A DNA stretch of 64,000 nucleotides, from contig NZ_SBKO01000001.1 in NCBI RefSeq assembly GCF_004122165.1, positions 310,001 through 374,000 on the forward strand. The letters run 5' to 3'. Origin of the DNA: Flavobacterium amnicola. Lineage in GTDB: Bacteria; Bacteroidota; Bacteroidia; Flavobacteriales; Flavobacteriaceae. Numbering within the stretch: the first letter of the stretch is position 1; the number at the start of each line of letters is the position of its first letter. The position numbers and the translations under genes were made by a program. Below the pieces are notes generated by a model that ran no database searches, was not told the origin of the DNA, and saw nothing but the letters and a program-made list of their open reading frames with translations. Below are positions 27,162 to 35,666 of this stretch, piece by piece.

Positions 27162-27621
27162 TTTCGTCGAAATTTAAATCACCCATTACGTCTTCTGCTA
27201 AATCTGCAAAATCAACAACCGAGTCATCAATTGCTTTTTCATACAACTCTTTATCCCAGATCTCAATGATATTCACCGCCGAAGACAGCACAATATCTTT
27301 TGAAATCGAAGCAAAAAATGCCAAATCTTTTGGCACCAACAAACGTCCTGTAGCATCAATTTCTACCACTCGAACACCAGCAGTAAAACGACGAATAAAA
27401 TCATTATTCTTTTTTACAAAACGATTTAGCTTGTTGATTTTTTGCATCATCAAATTCCACTCACTCATCGGATACAACTCCAAACATTGCTGAAAAACAG
27501 AACGCTTTAACACGAAACCATCTTGCAACGATGCTGCCAACTGATTCTTCAAGGACACCGGCATCATGAGCCTTCCTTTAGAATCTGCTTTACATTCGTA
27601 TGTTCCTACAATGGTATTCAA
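27148..27621 (-). CDS. mraZ: Transcriptional regulator MraZ (TTG start)
   Basis: AbrB-fold DNA-binding protein that heads the dcw operon and represses it in the bacteria studied. Two copies of the MraZ half are visible: GTYECKADSKGRLMMP near the N-terminus and VVEIDATGRLLVPKDL in the second half. I start it at the TTG at 27621 (157 residues, the usual size). The frame is open further upstream to a GTG at 27672, but a -7 promoter box at 27649-27656 falls inside that extension. A row of repeated boxes upstream is the likely autoregulatory operator. Confidence 0.9.
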   Translation of the reverse strand: MNTIVGTYECKADSKGRLMMPVSLKNQLAASLQDGFVLKRSVFQQCLELYPMSEWNLMMQKINKLNRFVKKNNDFIRRFTAGVRVVEIDATGRLLVPKDLAFFASISKDIVLSSAVNIIEIWDKELYEKAIDDSVVDFADLAEDVMGDLNFDENGIS

Positions 27622-27648
27622 TGAGTTACGATTTAATTTGATTAATGA

Positions 27649-27656
27649 CAAATATA
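27649..27656 (-). promoter_or_regulatory. -7 element of the dcw operon promoter
   Basis: Minus-strand TATATTTG, an exact TAnnTTTG match, 27 bp ahead of the mraZ TTG start. No TTG at the standard 19-22 nt upstream; the nearest is 25 nt away, as might be seen at a regulated promoter. Confidence 0.65.
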
Positions 27657-27665
27657 AAAAGATTT

Positions 27666-27713
27666 TTACCACATTTTACCACAAATTACCACTTTGTTGA
27701 TAAGTTTTACCAT
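27666..27713 (-). promoter_or_regulatory. Putative MraZ operator: GTGGTAA boxes at 10-bp period
   Basis: Minus strand carries GTGGTAA exactly three times, at 27686-27692, 27676-27682 and 27666-27672, spaced 10 bp start to start. A fourth, weaker box (ATGGTAA, 27707-27713) lies 21 bp further out. MraZ is known to bind short direct repeats about one helical turn apart (TGGGN in E. coli, AAAGTGK in Mollicutes). The first box here reads AAAGTGGTAA. The array covers the -33 region of the mraZ promoter, suited to repression. Confidence 0.75.
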
Positions 27714-27835
27714 TTTTCAACTTAAATCTTCGGAAATAAGTGATTTTTAAAGTAGTTTGAAAGAATGCGAGGTTTTCAACAGTGCAAAATTTGGTAAGAA
27801 AAAAAGTCAAAAATTCGTATTTCGCTTTAAAGTCC

Positions 27836-27843
27836 TATATTTG
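27836..27843 (+). promoter_or_regulatory. -7 element of the alpha/beta hydrolase gene
   Basis: TATATTTG matches TAnnTTTG and lies 30 bp before the GTG start at 27874. Confidence 0.5.
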
Positions 27844-27873
27844 TGAAATAATAGACAAACCAAAAGAATAAAC

Positions 27874-28644
27874 GTGGAGCACTTAATTAAAGACGGAAAA
27901 TACGAGTATTTTGAAGCAGGAGAAGGCACTCCAATTATAATATTACATGGATTAATGGGTGGATTGAGCAACTTTGATGGGGTTGCCAATTATTTTCCTC
28001 AAAAAGGATATAAAGTAATCATTCCTCATTTACCCTTATACACTCAAAACATTTTAAAAACAAACGTGAAATCCTTTTCAGTGTATTTGAAAAATTTCAT
28101 GAATCACAAGGGAATTGACAGAGCCATTTTGGTCGGAAATTCACTTGGCGGGCATATTGCATTATATTTCACCAAGATGTATCCTGAACGTGTTTCGGGA
28201 TTAGTCATCACTGGTAGTTCTGGTCTTTACGAAAGTGCTATGGGGGATAGTTACCCAAAACGTGGCGACTATGAATACATTCGTAAAAAAGCGGAAGATG
28301 TATTTTATAATCCAGAAATTGCTACCAAAGAAATTATTGACGAAGTGTATGCAACAGTAAACGATAGAATAAAGTTGATTAAAACCTTAACTATTGCTAA
28401 AAGCGCTATTCGACATAACATGGCCAAAGACTTACCCAAAATGCATGTACCCACCGGTATTATTTGGGGAAGACAAGACAAAGTAACGCCACCCGATGTA
28501 GCGGAAGAATTTCATAGATTATTACCCAATTCAACACTGTATTGGATTGAAGAATGTGGTCACGCTGCGATGATGGAACATCCAGATAAATTCAACGAAA
28601 TTCTTGACGAATGGTTGACGACGAAAGCCGAACATAAAGACTAA
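27874..28644 (+). CDS. Alpha/beta fold hydrolase
   Basis: Cytoplasmic hydrolase of the alpha/beta superfamily, 256 residues, no signal peptide. Oxyanion motif LHGLMGG, nucleophile elbow GNSLGGH with Ser90, acid in GRQDKVTPP (about Asp207) and catalytic His in EECGHAAMMEHP. Substrate cannot be told. The GTG start at 27874 is chosen because the family's N-terminus begins there and it follows a -7 box. It lies 6 bp before engB, so the pair is probably one transcript. Confidence 0.88.
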   Translation: MEHLIKDGKYEYFEAGEGTPIIILHGLMGGLSNFDGVANYFPQKGYKVIIPHLPLYTQNILKTNVKSFSVYLKNFMNHKGIDRAILVGNSLGGHIALYFTKMYPERVSGLVITGSSGLYESAMGDSYPKRGDYEYIRKKAEDVFYNPEIATKEIIDEVYATVNDRIKLIKTLTIAKSAIRHNMAKDLPKMHVPTGIIWGRQDKVTPPDVAEEFHRLLPNSTLYWIEECGHAAMMEHPDKFNEILDEWLTTKAEHKD

Positions 28645-28650
28645 TTTACA

Positions 28651-29274
28651 ATGAAAATTAATACTGCCGAATTTGTTATCAGTAATTCTGATGTTAGCAA
28701 ATGTCCTTTGGAGCGTATTCCTGAATATGCCTTTATTGGTCGTTCCAACGTTGGGAAATCATCGTTGATTAACATGTTGACGAATCATAAAAATTTGGCT
28801 AAAACTTCTGGAAAACCAGGAAAAACTCAGCTAATCAACCACTTTAAAATTAATTCCAATTGGTTTTTGGTCGATTTACCGGGTTATGGTTATGCCCGAG
28901 TTTCTAAAAAAACCAAAGCCATTTTCCAACAGTTCATCACCGATTATTTTGAAAAAAGAGAGCAATTGGTTTGTGCTTTTGTGCTTATAGATGTTCGTTT
29001 GGAAGCACAAAAAATTGATTTGGAATTTATTAATTATCTCGGCGAAATTGAAGTCCCTTTTTGTATCATCTTTACCAAATCGGACAAAATCAGCAAAGGC
29101 AAAATTGAGCAAAACGTGGCCGCTTACCGAAAAGCTTTATTGGCCAATAATTGGGAGGAAATGCCGCAATATTTTGTCACCTCATCGTTAGATGCTGTAG
29201 GACGAGAGTCCGTTTTAGAATACATTGATGCAGTTAATGAAGAAATTTTTAAGAACAACGATAGTTTTATCTAA
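28651..29274 (+). CDS. engB: Ribosome biogenesis GTP-binding protein YsxC/EngB
   Basis: Small Ras-like GTPase needed for 50S subunit assembly. G1 GRSNVGKSS (residues 30-38), G3 DLPGYG, G4 TKSDK, and G5-like TSSLDAVGRE are all visible. Full length (207 aa). A bidirectional terminator follows. Confidence 0.95.
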   Translation: MKINTAEFVISNSDVSKCPLERIPEYAFIGRSNVGKSSLINMLTNHKNLAKTSGKPGKTQLINHFKINSNWFLVDLPGYGYARVSKKTKAIFQQFITDYFEKREQLVCAFVLIDVRLEAQKIDLEFINYLGEIEVPFCIIFTKSDKISKGKIEQNVAAYRKALLANNWEEMPQYFVTSSLDAVGRESVLEYIDAVNEEIFKNNDSFI

Positions 29275-29276
29275 AT

Positions 29277-29306
29277 AAAAAGGGTTCGCTAAGCGAACCC
29301 TTTTTA
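29277..29306. terminator. Bidirectional terminator between engB and gldC
   Basis: Perfect stem GGGTTCGC / GCGAACCC with a TAA loop, flanked by A5 and T5, so it can end both convergent transcripts. Confidence 0.85.
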
Positions 29307-29307
29307 T

Positions 29308-29646
29308 TTATTCTTGTTTCAACTCTAGTTTTTCTGCGAAATAATCACAAAAATCACGCATGGTCGCACTCATTTTTTCATCAGCTGTAGCGCGTTCAAA
29401 AGTATCGGCCATAGCTACTAATGTTTGGTGAAAAAACACTTTCATTTCATCGACCGGCATGTCTTTTGTCCACAAGTCAATTCGCATCGTTTCTTTGGCA
29501 TTACTGTCCCAAATATTCAACATGATTGCTTTTGCTTCTTCATTATTAACATTACCGTCTTGTGCCGTCCAATGCAGTTTTTCAGGGACGTGATTATCGT
29601 CTAATGATATTTTAAAATTGATATCAGATGTTTTAACTATTGCCAT
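29308..29646 (-). CDS. gldC: Gliding motility protein GldC
   Basis: A 112-residue protein without signal peptide that matches GldC of Flavobacterium (SDINFKISLDDNHVPEKLHW; LWTKDMPVDEMKVFF). gldC mutants in F. johnsoniae show a partial motility defect; the molecular role is unclear. It shares one base with the gldB stop, so the two are translationally coupled. Confidence 0.9.
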   Translation of the reverse strand: MAIVKTSDINFKISLDDNHVPEKLHWTAQDGNVNNEEAKAIMLNIWDSNAKETMRIDLWTKDMPVDEMKVFFHQTLVAMADTFERATADEKMSATMRDFCDYFAEKLELKQE

Positions 29647-30608
29647 TATTTTGTAGGTTTATATTTTGATTGTTGGAAAATTTCTTTAGCATCCATGATT
29701 AACATTTTTTGCATCGGAACGTTGTTGTTTTCCATAAACTCGCGCACAATTTGCCATCCTATCCAAGTTGCAATTCGAGGCGGAGTAGTATTGTCATTGT
29801 CTTTTCCAAATTTAGAAAAAGGTGCCGGTGCGATAAAGCGTTGAATTAATTTCGGGTCGGTATTGTATAAGGCTTTTTCTTCTACAAAATAACGCCATAC
29901 ATCTACATCATTTTCTTCACACCATTTTAATTGCTCGGTAGAATAACAAATTTTATCTTCATCCGAAGTATTTGGCAGCAACGCATCTTTCAAATACAGC
30001 TTTTTACCGGCATAAATCATTTGCGATAAAAACTCTCGATCCATTGGCGGCTTTACTTTATAAAAAGCAAAACTTTCCACCACATCCGGCATCATTTGAG
30101 CCGGTTCGAATGTGTTTTTCATATATTCTGGATACTCATAAAACTTATGGGTTTTTCCTAAATATAATTCCAAAGAAATAATTAGCATGTTTTTTTCTTC
30201 CGAATAAATCGTTTTATAATCGGCATCCATATCCTGAATTACCGTCACTACTTTTGGAATTTTCGTTTTCGGATAATAGTACTTGATGTATTTGAAAACA
30301 TTTTCAATCCCTTCTTTTTCTATATCGAAATTATCATAACGTTTTTCAACTTCTTGATACAATTGACGCCAAAGCGGGTTCGTCATTTTTTCAACCAAAA
30401 CCGTATCGGAAACTGTGGGAGGAAAGAAATAAGGATATTGCGCTTTTAATTTTGGCAAATCGGCTGGTTTTGATTCAAAAAAGGCTTTGTCATAACGATC
30501 TACTTCAACTGTAACCGGAATCTCTTCGGCAGCCTCTATGACTTTATTATTTTTATTACAGGAAATCAGCACTAAGACCAAGGCTGTAACAGCTAAAACT
30601 CTCTTCAT
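29646..30608 (-). CDS. gldB: Gliding motility lipoprotein GldB
   Basis: Lipoprotein of 320 residues essential for gliding in F. johnsoniae. Signal peptide with lipobox LISCNK; the mature part has the GldB features FPPTVSDTVLV, YYYPKTKIPKVVTVIQDMD and TTPPRIATWIGWQIV. It is divergent from nadE and followed by gldC. Start ATG at 30608; its -7 box lies directly against that of nadE. Confidence 0.92.
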   Translation of the reverse strand: MKRVLAVTALVLVLISCNKNNKVIEAAEEIPVTVEVDRYDKAFFESKPADLPKLKAQYPYFFPPTVSDTVLVEKMTNPLWRQLYQEVEKRYDNFDIEKEGIENVFKYIKYYYPKTKIPKVVTVIQDMDADYKTIYSEEKNMLIISLELYLGKTHKFYEYPEYMKNTFEPAQMMPDVVESFAFYKVKPPMDREFLSQMIYAGKKLYLKDALLPNTSDEDKICYSTEQLKWCEENDVDVWRYFVEEKALYNTDPKLIQRFIAPAPFSKFGKDNDNTTPPRIATWIGWQIVREFMENNNVPMQKMLIMDAKEIFQQSKYKPTK

Positions 30609-30661
30609 CTATTCGATTTTAAATACTCGTTTACACTGAAACGATATCTGTTTAAAATTAT

Positions 30662-30677
30662 TATTTTTGCAAATATA
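30662..30677. promoter_or_regulatory. Abutting divergent -7 elements of nadE and gldB
   Basis: Plus-strand TATTTTTG (30662-30669, for nadE) touches minus-strand TATATTTG (30670-30677, for gldB). For gldB a TTG lies 17 nt upstream (30695-30697). Two polymerases could not occupy both at once. Confidence 0.5.
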
Positions 30678-30704
30678 CATTCGTTTTTATAACACAAGGT
30701 CACT

Positions 30705-31511
30705 ATGCAAAAAATTAGCACAATTAATTCAGAAAAAGTTAACGAACACATTGTAAATTGGTTAAAAAGTTATGCAGAATCTGCCAAAGTTACCGGTTTC
30801 GTCGTGGGAATTTCTGGCGGAATCGATTCGGCGGTAACTTCCACTTTATGTGCCCAAACTGGATTACAAACCTTGTGTGTTGAAATGCCAATTCATCAAG
30901 CGCCAAGTCATGTGAATCGAGCTCAAGAACATATTGCACAGTTAAAAAAGCGTTTTCCAAATGTTAGTGACACTCGTGTAGACTTAACTCCTGTTTTTGA
31001 AAGTTTTAAAAAAGAAACACCCACTTCCGAGAATGAAGCCAAACTCAACTTATCCTTAGCCAATACACGTGCGCGCTTGCGTATGACTGCATTGTATTAT
31101 TTAGCAGGAATTCATGGCTTATTAGTCGCCGGAACAGGAAATAAAGTAGAAGATTTTGGTGTTGGCTTTTTTACCAAATATGGCGATGGCGGAGTGGATG
31201 TAAGTCCGATTGCCGATTTGTTAAAAAGTGATGTGCGCGCTTTAGCAAAATATTTAAATGTTCCTGACTCTATTTTGGTAGCCAAACCAACCGATGGCCT
31301 ATTTGGTGATGACCGAAGTGATGAAGACCAATTAGGTGCTAGTTATGAAGAATTAGAATGGGCAATGGCTCAATTAGAAAAAGGAAAATCGACCAATGAT
31401 TTTACCGGCCGAGAAAAAACGGTATTCGATATTTACAAAAGACTGAACACCATAAATCAGCATAAAATGAACCCAATTCCGGTTTGCGAAATTCCTGAAA
31501 TTTATAAGTAA
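30705..31511 (+). CDS. nadE: NH3-dependent NAD+ synthetase
   Basis: Converts nicotinic acid adenine dinucleotide to NAD+ using ammonia and ATP. PP-loop SGGIDSA (residues 37-43), ARLRMTALYYLA, GTGNKVEDFGVGFFTKYGDGG and KPTDGLFGDDRSDEDQLG are present. At 268 residues it lacks the glutaminase domain. Alone on its transcript, divergent from gldB. Confidence 0.95.
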   Translation: MQKISTINSEKVNEHIVNWLKSYAESAKVTGFVVGISGGIDSAVTSTLCAQTGLQTLCVEMPIHQAPSHVNRAQEHIAQLKKRFPNVSDTRVDLTPVFESFKKETPTSENEAKLNLSLANTRARLRMTALYYLAGIHGLLVAGTGNKVEDFGVGFFTKYGDGGVDVSPIADLLKSDVRALAKYLNVPDSILVAKPTDGLFGDDRSDEDQLGASYEELEWAMAQLEKGKSTNDFTGREKTVFDIYKRLNTINQHKMNPIPVCEIPEIYK

Positions 31512-31519
31512 AATATTAC

Positions 31520-31551
31520 TTGATTTTCAATGGTTTAAATATTTATTTTTG
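31520..31551 (+). promoter_or_regulatory. Promoter of the response-regulator gene
   Basis: TTG at 31520-31522, 21-nt spacer, TATTTTTG at 31544-31551; the ATG is at 31588. Confidence 0.6.
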
Positions 31552-31587
31552 TAAATTTACTGGTACAAACAATTAAATCATTGGGTT

Positions 31588-32217
31588 ATGGTAAAGATTG
31601 GTCTTGCGGATAATCATCCGGTGGTGCATTACGGAATCCGCTCCTATTTCAAGGAACATTCAGATATTTCGCTAGTAGGAATTGTAGATAATTTCGATAT
31701 GGTAGAAGAAATGCTAAAACGCAAGGAAATTGATGTTTTAGTAATTGACTTAGAACTTGACGGCTTGTCGAGTATAAACTTAATAAAAACACTTTTACGC
31801 GATTATCCAAAGCTTAAAATTGTTTTATTCTCCAATCTTAACGAACAAGTATATGCTCCTAACGCTATAAAAGCTGGCGTTTCTTCTTTTGTTGAAAAAT
31901 CAGAAAAATTAGAAACCTTAGCCTCCACCATTATAAAAGTAAATCGTGGCGCAGTAATTTTTAGCGAAGCTGTAAAACGAAATATGGCATTGATTTCCAA
32001 ACAATCAAAATCGGAGCGTTTGTACCGAAAATTATCCAGTCGAGAAGTGGAAGTATTGCGCTATTTATCGAATGGTAAAAAAAACAAAGAAGTCGCCGAA
32101 GCCTTACATTTAAATGAAAAAACAATTAGTACGTATAAATTACGATTGTTAGCAAAACTGAATGTGACCAATTTGGTAGATTTAGTAAACAAGGCCAAAA
32201 CTTTGGAAATTGTTTAG
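31588..32217 (+). CDS. NarL/FixJ-type response regulator
   Basis: Two-domain transcription factor of 209 residues. Receiver domain (1-120) with the acidic pocket ADNHP, the phospho-acceptor Asp54 (VIDLELDG) and a late lysine in VEKSEK. LuxR-type HTH at about 146-205 (SSREVEVLRYLSNGKKNKEVAEALHL). No histidine kinase is adjacent, so it is an orphan here. Its stop overlaps the convergent dnaG stop by 4 bp. Target genes unknown. Confidence 0.9.
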   Translation: MVKIGLADNHPVVHYGIRSYFKEHSDISLVGIVDNFDMVEEMLKRKEIDVLVIDLELDGLSSINLIKTLLRDYPKLKIVLFSNLNEQVYAPNAIKAGVSSFVEKSEKLETLASTIIKVNRGAVIFSEAVKRNMALISKQSKSERLYRKLSSREVEVLRYLSNGKKNKEVAEALHLNEKTISTYKLRLLAKLNVTNLVDLVNKAKTLEIV

Positions 32218-34190
32218 TAACGTGACATTACACGACCAAGCTTATTAGAAAAGTTACTTATTAATTTAGAATAATCCATTACCATCGAAAGGTTTTCAGA
32301 GTTATCAACCTGTTCTTCGTTTGTGATGGATTTTTTAATTTCATCTATTATTTTACTGACCAAAAACCAGCGTAAACTTAAAATTGTTTCAGAAACGTAC
32401 TGACTAATAGTTTTATCTTTTAGTTTCACATAGATTTGTTTGGCTTCCCAGTTGTGCAAAACCACTTGCTCTTCATCCATCAAAATAGTAGTGACTTCTT
32501 GAGCCAATTCGGGTGAAAGTTGCATCAAATACTGCTCAATTTCAAATTTTTCATTTTCATTAAAATAAGAAATCAAATTATTATAAAGATCTTTAAAAAT
32601 AGGGTTGGCCAATTCGACCTCATCTTCTTGCAAACTTAAATAAATGCGTTGAAAAACTTTGTGTGTACTGATTTCTTTCACTTCATGCAATTCGCCTTCT
32701 TCATTGGCTTTGTATAAAATATCTTCGAACTCTTCTTCTACATTTCCGTACAATAAAAGAATTTCAATGATTTTTCGTTCCAACTCATACTGAACATCAA
32801 CGGTTACTTGTACGGCTGGATTTTCATTTTTATAAACTTCGAAAGCTTTATTTTCTTGTTTCAGTTTTTTTCCCGCTTCGGTAATATCTTTTTGAACCAA
32901 TTGCGCCAAAGTATTGAACAATACTTCTTCCGAAATATCCATAATTCGGGCACATTCTTGGATGTAAATCTCACGCTTGATTCGGTCCGGTATTTTAGAA
33001 ATACTCATAACCATATCTCGAATTAAATCAGCCTTTTTGATAGGATCGTTCTTCGCATCTTTCATTAATAAAGAGGCCTTAAACTGAATGAAATCCATGG
33101 CGTTTTCATCAAAATAACGCAACAATTCATCATGAGGTGTTTTTCGAGCAAAACTATCCGGATCATCACCGTCTGGAAAGGTACACACTTTTACATTCAT
33201 GCCTTCTTCAAGAATCAAATCGATTCCACGAATGGAAGCGCGCAATCCTGCTGCATCACCATCAAAAAGCACTGTAATATTTTTAGTCAAACGGTTTATC
33301 AGTCGAATTTGATCGGGTGTTAATGCTGTTCCAGAAGAGGAAACCACATTCTCTATTCCCGCTTGATGCATTTGAATCACATCGGTATAGCCTTCGCATA
33401 AAAAACAATTATCTTGTTTGGCGATGGCTTGTTTGGCATGAAAAATTCCATATAAAACTTTCGACTTATGGTAAATTTCACTTTCGGGAGAATTGACATA
33501 TTTGGCGACTTTTTTATCGTTGGTTAAAATACGTCCACCAAAACCCAAAACACGTCCCGACATGCTTTGAATTGGGAACATCACTCTACCTTTAAAGCGA
33601 TCAAAATGACGCCCATCTTCGCGAAGAATTGTCAGTCCCGTTTTTTCTAGAAACTCTAATTTATAGGCTTGTCCAAGTGCTTCTTTGGTGAAGGCATCCC
33701 AATTTTCGGAAGAATATCCCAATCCAAATTTTTTGATGATATCCTGTGTAAATCCTCTCTCTTTGAAATACGACAAACCAATAGCCTGCCCTTCATCGGT
33801 ATTGAGCATGGTGTTTTGAAAATATTTCTGCGCAAATTCGGAAACCAGATACATACTTTCCTTTTCATTGGCTTCTACAATATCTTCTGCGGATTGCTCC
33901 GTTTCTTCAATTTCGATATTGTATTTTTTGGCTAAATATTTTATCGCTTCTGGATACGAAAAATGTTCGTGCTCCATTAAGAAAGTAACAGCATTTCCGC
34001 CTTTTCCCGAACTAAAATCTTTCCAAATCTGTTTGACAGGCGATACCATAAATGAAGGCGATTTCTCTTCTGAAAACGGGCTTAATCCTTTTAAATTGGT
34101 TCCTGCTCTTTTTAAATTCACAAAATCACCAATCACCTCCTCAACTCGAGCAGTTTCAAAAACGGTTTCTATGGTACTTTTGGATATCAT
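32214..34190 (-). CDS. dnaG: DNA primase with zinc-ligand-free N-terminal domain
   Basis: Makes RNA primers at the replication fork. The 658-residue protein has the N-terminal CHC2-type domain (1-100), TOPRIM core (EGYTDVIQMHQAG, VLFDGDAAGLRA) and a helicase-binding C-terminal region. In the first domain the fold-defining text is present (GLSPFSEEKSPSFMVSP), yet the four zinc ligands are replaced by Ser37, Ser40, Asp58 and Ser61. I recall the same DFSSGKGG form in other flavobacterial primases, so it is probably a lineage trait, not damage. ATG at 34190. Confidence 0.94.
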   Translation of the reverse strand: MISKSTIETVFETARVEEVIGDFVNLKRAGTNLKGLSPFSEEKSPSFMVSPVKQIWKDFSSGKGGNAVTFLMEHEHFSYPEAIKYLAKKYNIEIEETEQSAEDIVEANEKESMYLVSEFAQKYFQNTMLNTDEGQAIGLSYFKERGFTQDIIKKFGLGYSSENWDAFTKEALGQAYKLEFLEKTGLTILREDGRHFDRFKGRVMFPIQSMSGRVLGFGGRILTNDKKVAKYVNSPESEIYHKSKVLYGIFHAKQAIAKQDNCFLCEGYTDVIQMHQAGIENVVSSSGTALTPDQIRLINRLTKNITVLFDGDAAGLRASIRGIDLILEEGMNVKVCTFPDGDDPDSFARKTPHDELLRYFDENAMDFIQFKASLLMKDAKNDPIKKADLIRDMVMSISKIPDRIKREIYIQECARIMDISEEVLFNTLAQLVQKDITEAGKKLKQENKAFEVYKNENPAVQVTVDVQYELERKIIEILLLYGNVEEEFEDILYKANEEGELHEVKEISTHKVFQRIYLSLQEDEVELANPIFKDLYNNLISYFNENEKFEIEQYLMQLSPELAQEVTTILMDEEQVVLHNWEAKQIYVKLKDKTISQYVSETILSLRWFLVSKIIDEIKKSITNEEQVDNSENLSMVMDYSKLISNFSNKLGRVMSRY

Positions 34191-34241
34191 TACTTAGTGA
34201 AAGTTCAAAGATACAAAGTTAGTTGAGATTACCTAAAACGA

Positions 34242-34273
34242 AAAAAGCGCTTTCAAATGAAAGCGCTTTTATA
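34242..34273 (-). terminator. Terminator after the beta-helix protein gene
   Basis: Stem AAAGCGCTTTCA / TGAAAGCGCTTT with a short loop, ending on the minus strand in a T-run. Confidence 0.8.
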
Positions 34274-34287
34274 TTTCTCAATTTCTT

Positions 34288-35526
34288 TTATTTCAAACGG
34301 AAATCGGGTTTCTTTTTCGTATCGTTATTTTTGAATAAATTCATAATTCCAATTGACGAAACATATAATGTTTTGTTGTTTGTATTAAACCAGTTATTTA
34401 CAGTATCTACAGGAGATAAAGTCTCATTAGTAAACATTGCTGTGCAGCTATCCACGGTTGTATTTGAAATTTTAATTTGTTTGAAATTAGGCTCTGATAA
34501 GTATTTATCATCCAAAGCGATAAAACTAGCAAATCCGGCCACTACACAGTTATTCATTTCTAAAAAAGAATCTGATTTTAATGAAATTGCTTCTTTTACT
34601 AATCCTTGATTGTTTACTTCATTACTAACCATAGTAACGTTGTTCAATTTGATTACTGTTTTTTTCTTAGTAGCATCAAAATTTTCCACTTTATCATACG
34701 AATCGATTTCCAAACATCTAGAACGAGTATTATCAGAAATAAATGGACTTCTAATCACAATACTATTGTTTACGTTACATTGAACACCCATCGAGAAATC
34801 GAAATCATCATCTGCATTATTAAACGAAATAAAATTATTGATATCTACAATCCCTCCAATAACTTCAACCGCATCGTCTTTGGCAAAACTCACCTGCACA
34901 TGATCTACAATTGTTCCGCTTCCTACAGCACCAAGTGTTAATCCGTTAAGCATTGTTTTCGCATCAATTTTTTTACCTGCGAATTCAATTCTCACATATT
35001 TAAGCACCCCTGAACTTCCTTTTTCATTGGTTCCTCCAAAATTATTATACAAAGGATTTGGGTCATAAATAGAAGAAATAACGCCACCGTGTCTGTTTAA
35101 TGGTCCATCACCATATAAAATTACACCACCCCAATCGCCTGCTTTTCTGTCAGCCGTTGATTTAGTAGAAGTAAATACAATTGGATCCGATTCTTTCCCT
35201 TCAGCCATTAACTTAGACCCTCTTGTGATTACCAAAGTCCCATTGGTTTCAAAATCACCTCGAATCACAGTTCCTGGTTCTATAGTTAAAGTCGCATTGT
35301 TTGACACATATACAGTACCCATTAAAACATAAACATTTCTTTTAGAAAGTGTTGTATTTTCGGCAATTACTCCTGAAAGAATATTGGTAGGTTGGTTATA
35401 TTCAACGGCTTTTGGCTTAAAATTTGTCCAACCACTAAACCAATTATCGCCGGTAATCCCTTGTTGATTTTGTGCTATTGCTGTTGAAAAAGCGAATAAA
35501 GCAACTAAAATAGATTTGATTTTCAT
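34288..35526 (-). CDS. Secreted right-handed beta-helix-like protein
   Basis: A 412-residue exported protein. Signal peptide MKIKSILVALFAFSTAIAQ, then repeated short beta-strand turns typical of a parallel beta-helix (VYVSNNATLTIEPGTVIRGD, VITRGSKLMAEGKESDPIVF, WGGVILYGDGPLNRHGG). The pattern of Asn/Asp at turns and GTVIRG is common in flavobacterial surface proteins of unknown role. I see no T9SS C-terminal sorting domain; it ends KKKPDFRLK. It has its own terminator and a palindrome upstream. Function not known. Confidence 0.65.
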   Translation of the reverse strand: MKIKSILVALFAFSTAIAQNQQGITGDNWFSGWTNFKPKAVEYNQPTNILSGVIAENTTLSKRNVYVLMGTVYVSNNATLTIEPGTVIRGDFETNGTLVITRGSKLMAEGKESDPIVFTSTKSTADRKAGDWGGVILYGDGPLNRHGGVISSIYDPNPLYNNFGGTNEKGSSGVLKYVRIEFAGKKIDAKTMLNGLTLGAVGSGTIVDHVQVSFAKDDAVEVIGGIVDINNFISFNNADDDFDFSMGVQCNVNNSIVIRSPFISDNTRSRCLEIDSYDKVENFDATKKKTVIKLNNVTMVSNEVNNQGLVKEAISLKSDSFLEMNNCVVAGFASFIALDDKYLSEPNFKQIKISNTTVDSCTAMFTNETLSPVDTVNNWFNTNNKTLYVSSIGIMNLFKNNDTKKKPDFRLK

Positions 35527-35568
35527 TGAGGTCTTTTTTTATTTAAAGTAAATGTAGTCATAACATTT

Positions 35569-35585
35569 TATATTTTCAAAATATA
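35569..35585. promoter_or_regulatory. Perfect palindrome upstream of the beta-helix gene
   Basis: TATATTTT-C-AAAATATA, 8-bp arms around one base, 43 bp before the ATG at 35526. Possible operator; AT-richness makes chance plausible. Confidence 0.3.
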
Positions 35586-35614
35586 ATCTTAAGCTTTTGT
35601 TATTTTTTAAAAAC

Positions 35615-35645
35615 AAAAAGTGTCTCTAAACTAGAAACACTTTTT
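35615..35645 (-). terminator. Terminator of the ECF sigma operon
   Basis: Stem AAAAAGTGT / ACACTTTTT, 22 bp past the stop of the beta-barrel gene at 35667. Confidence 0.65.
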
Positions 35646-35666
35646 CAATAACTGTGCCAAATAAAA

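Noticed and set aside
27622..27672. GTG start of mraZ at 27672
   Set aside because: The extension runs through the -7 box and one of the repeated operator boxes and adds residues not found in the family.
27666..27713. Regularly spaced boxes as a mini CRISPR array or replication-origin iterons
   Set aside because: Unit length is 10 bp with no spacers, there are no cas genes, DnaA boxes or replication genes nearby, and the position fits an mraZ operator.
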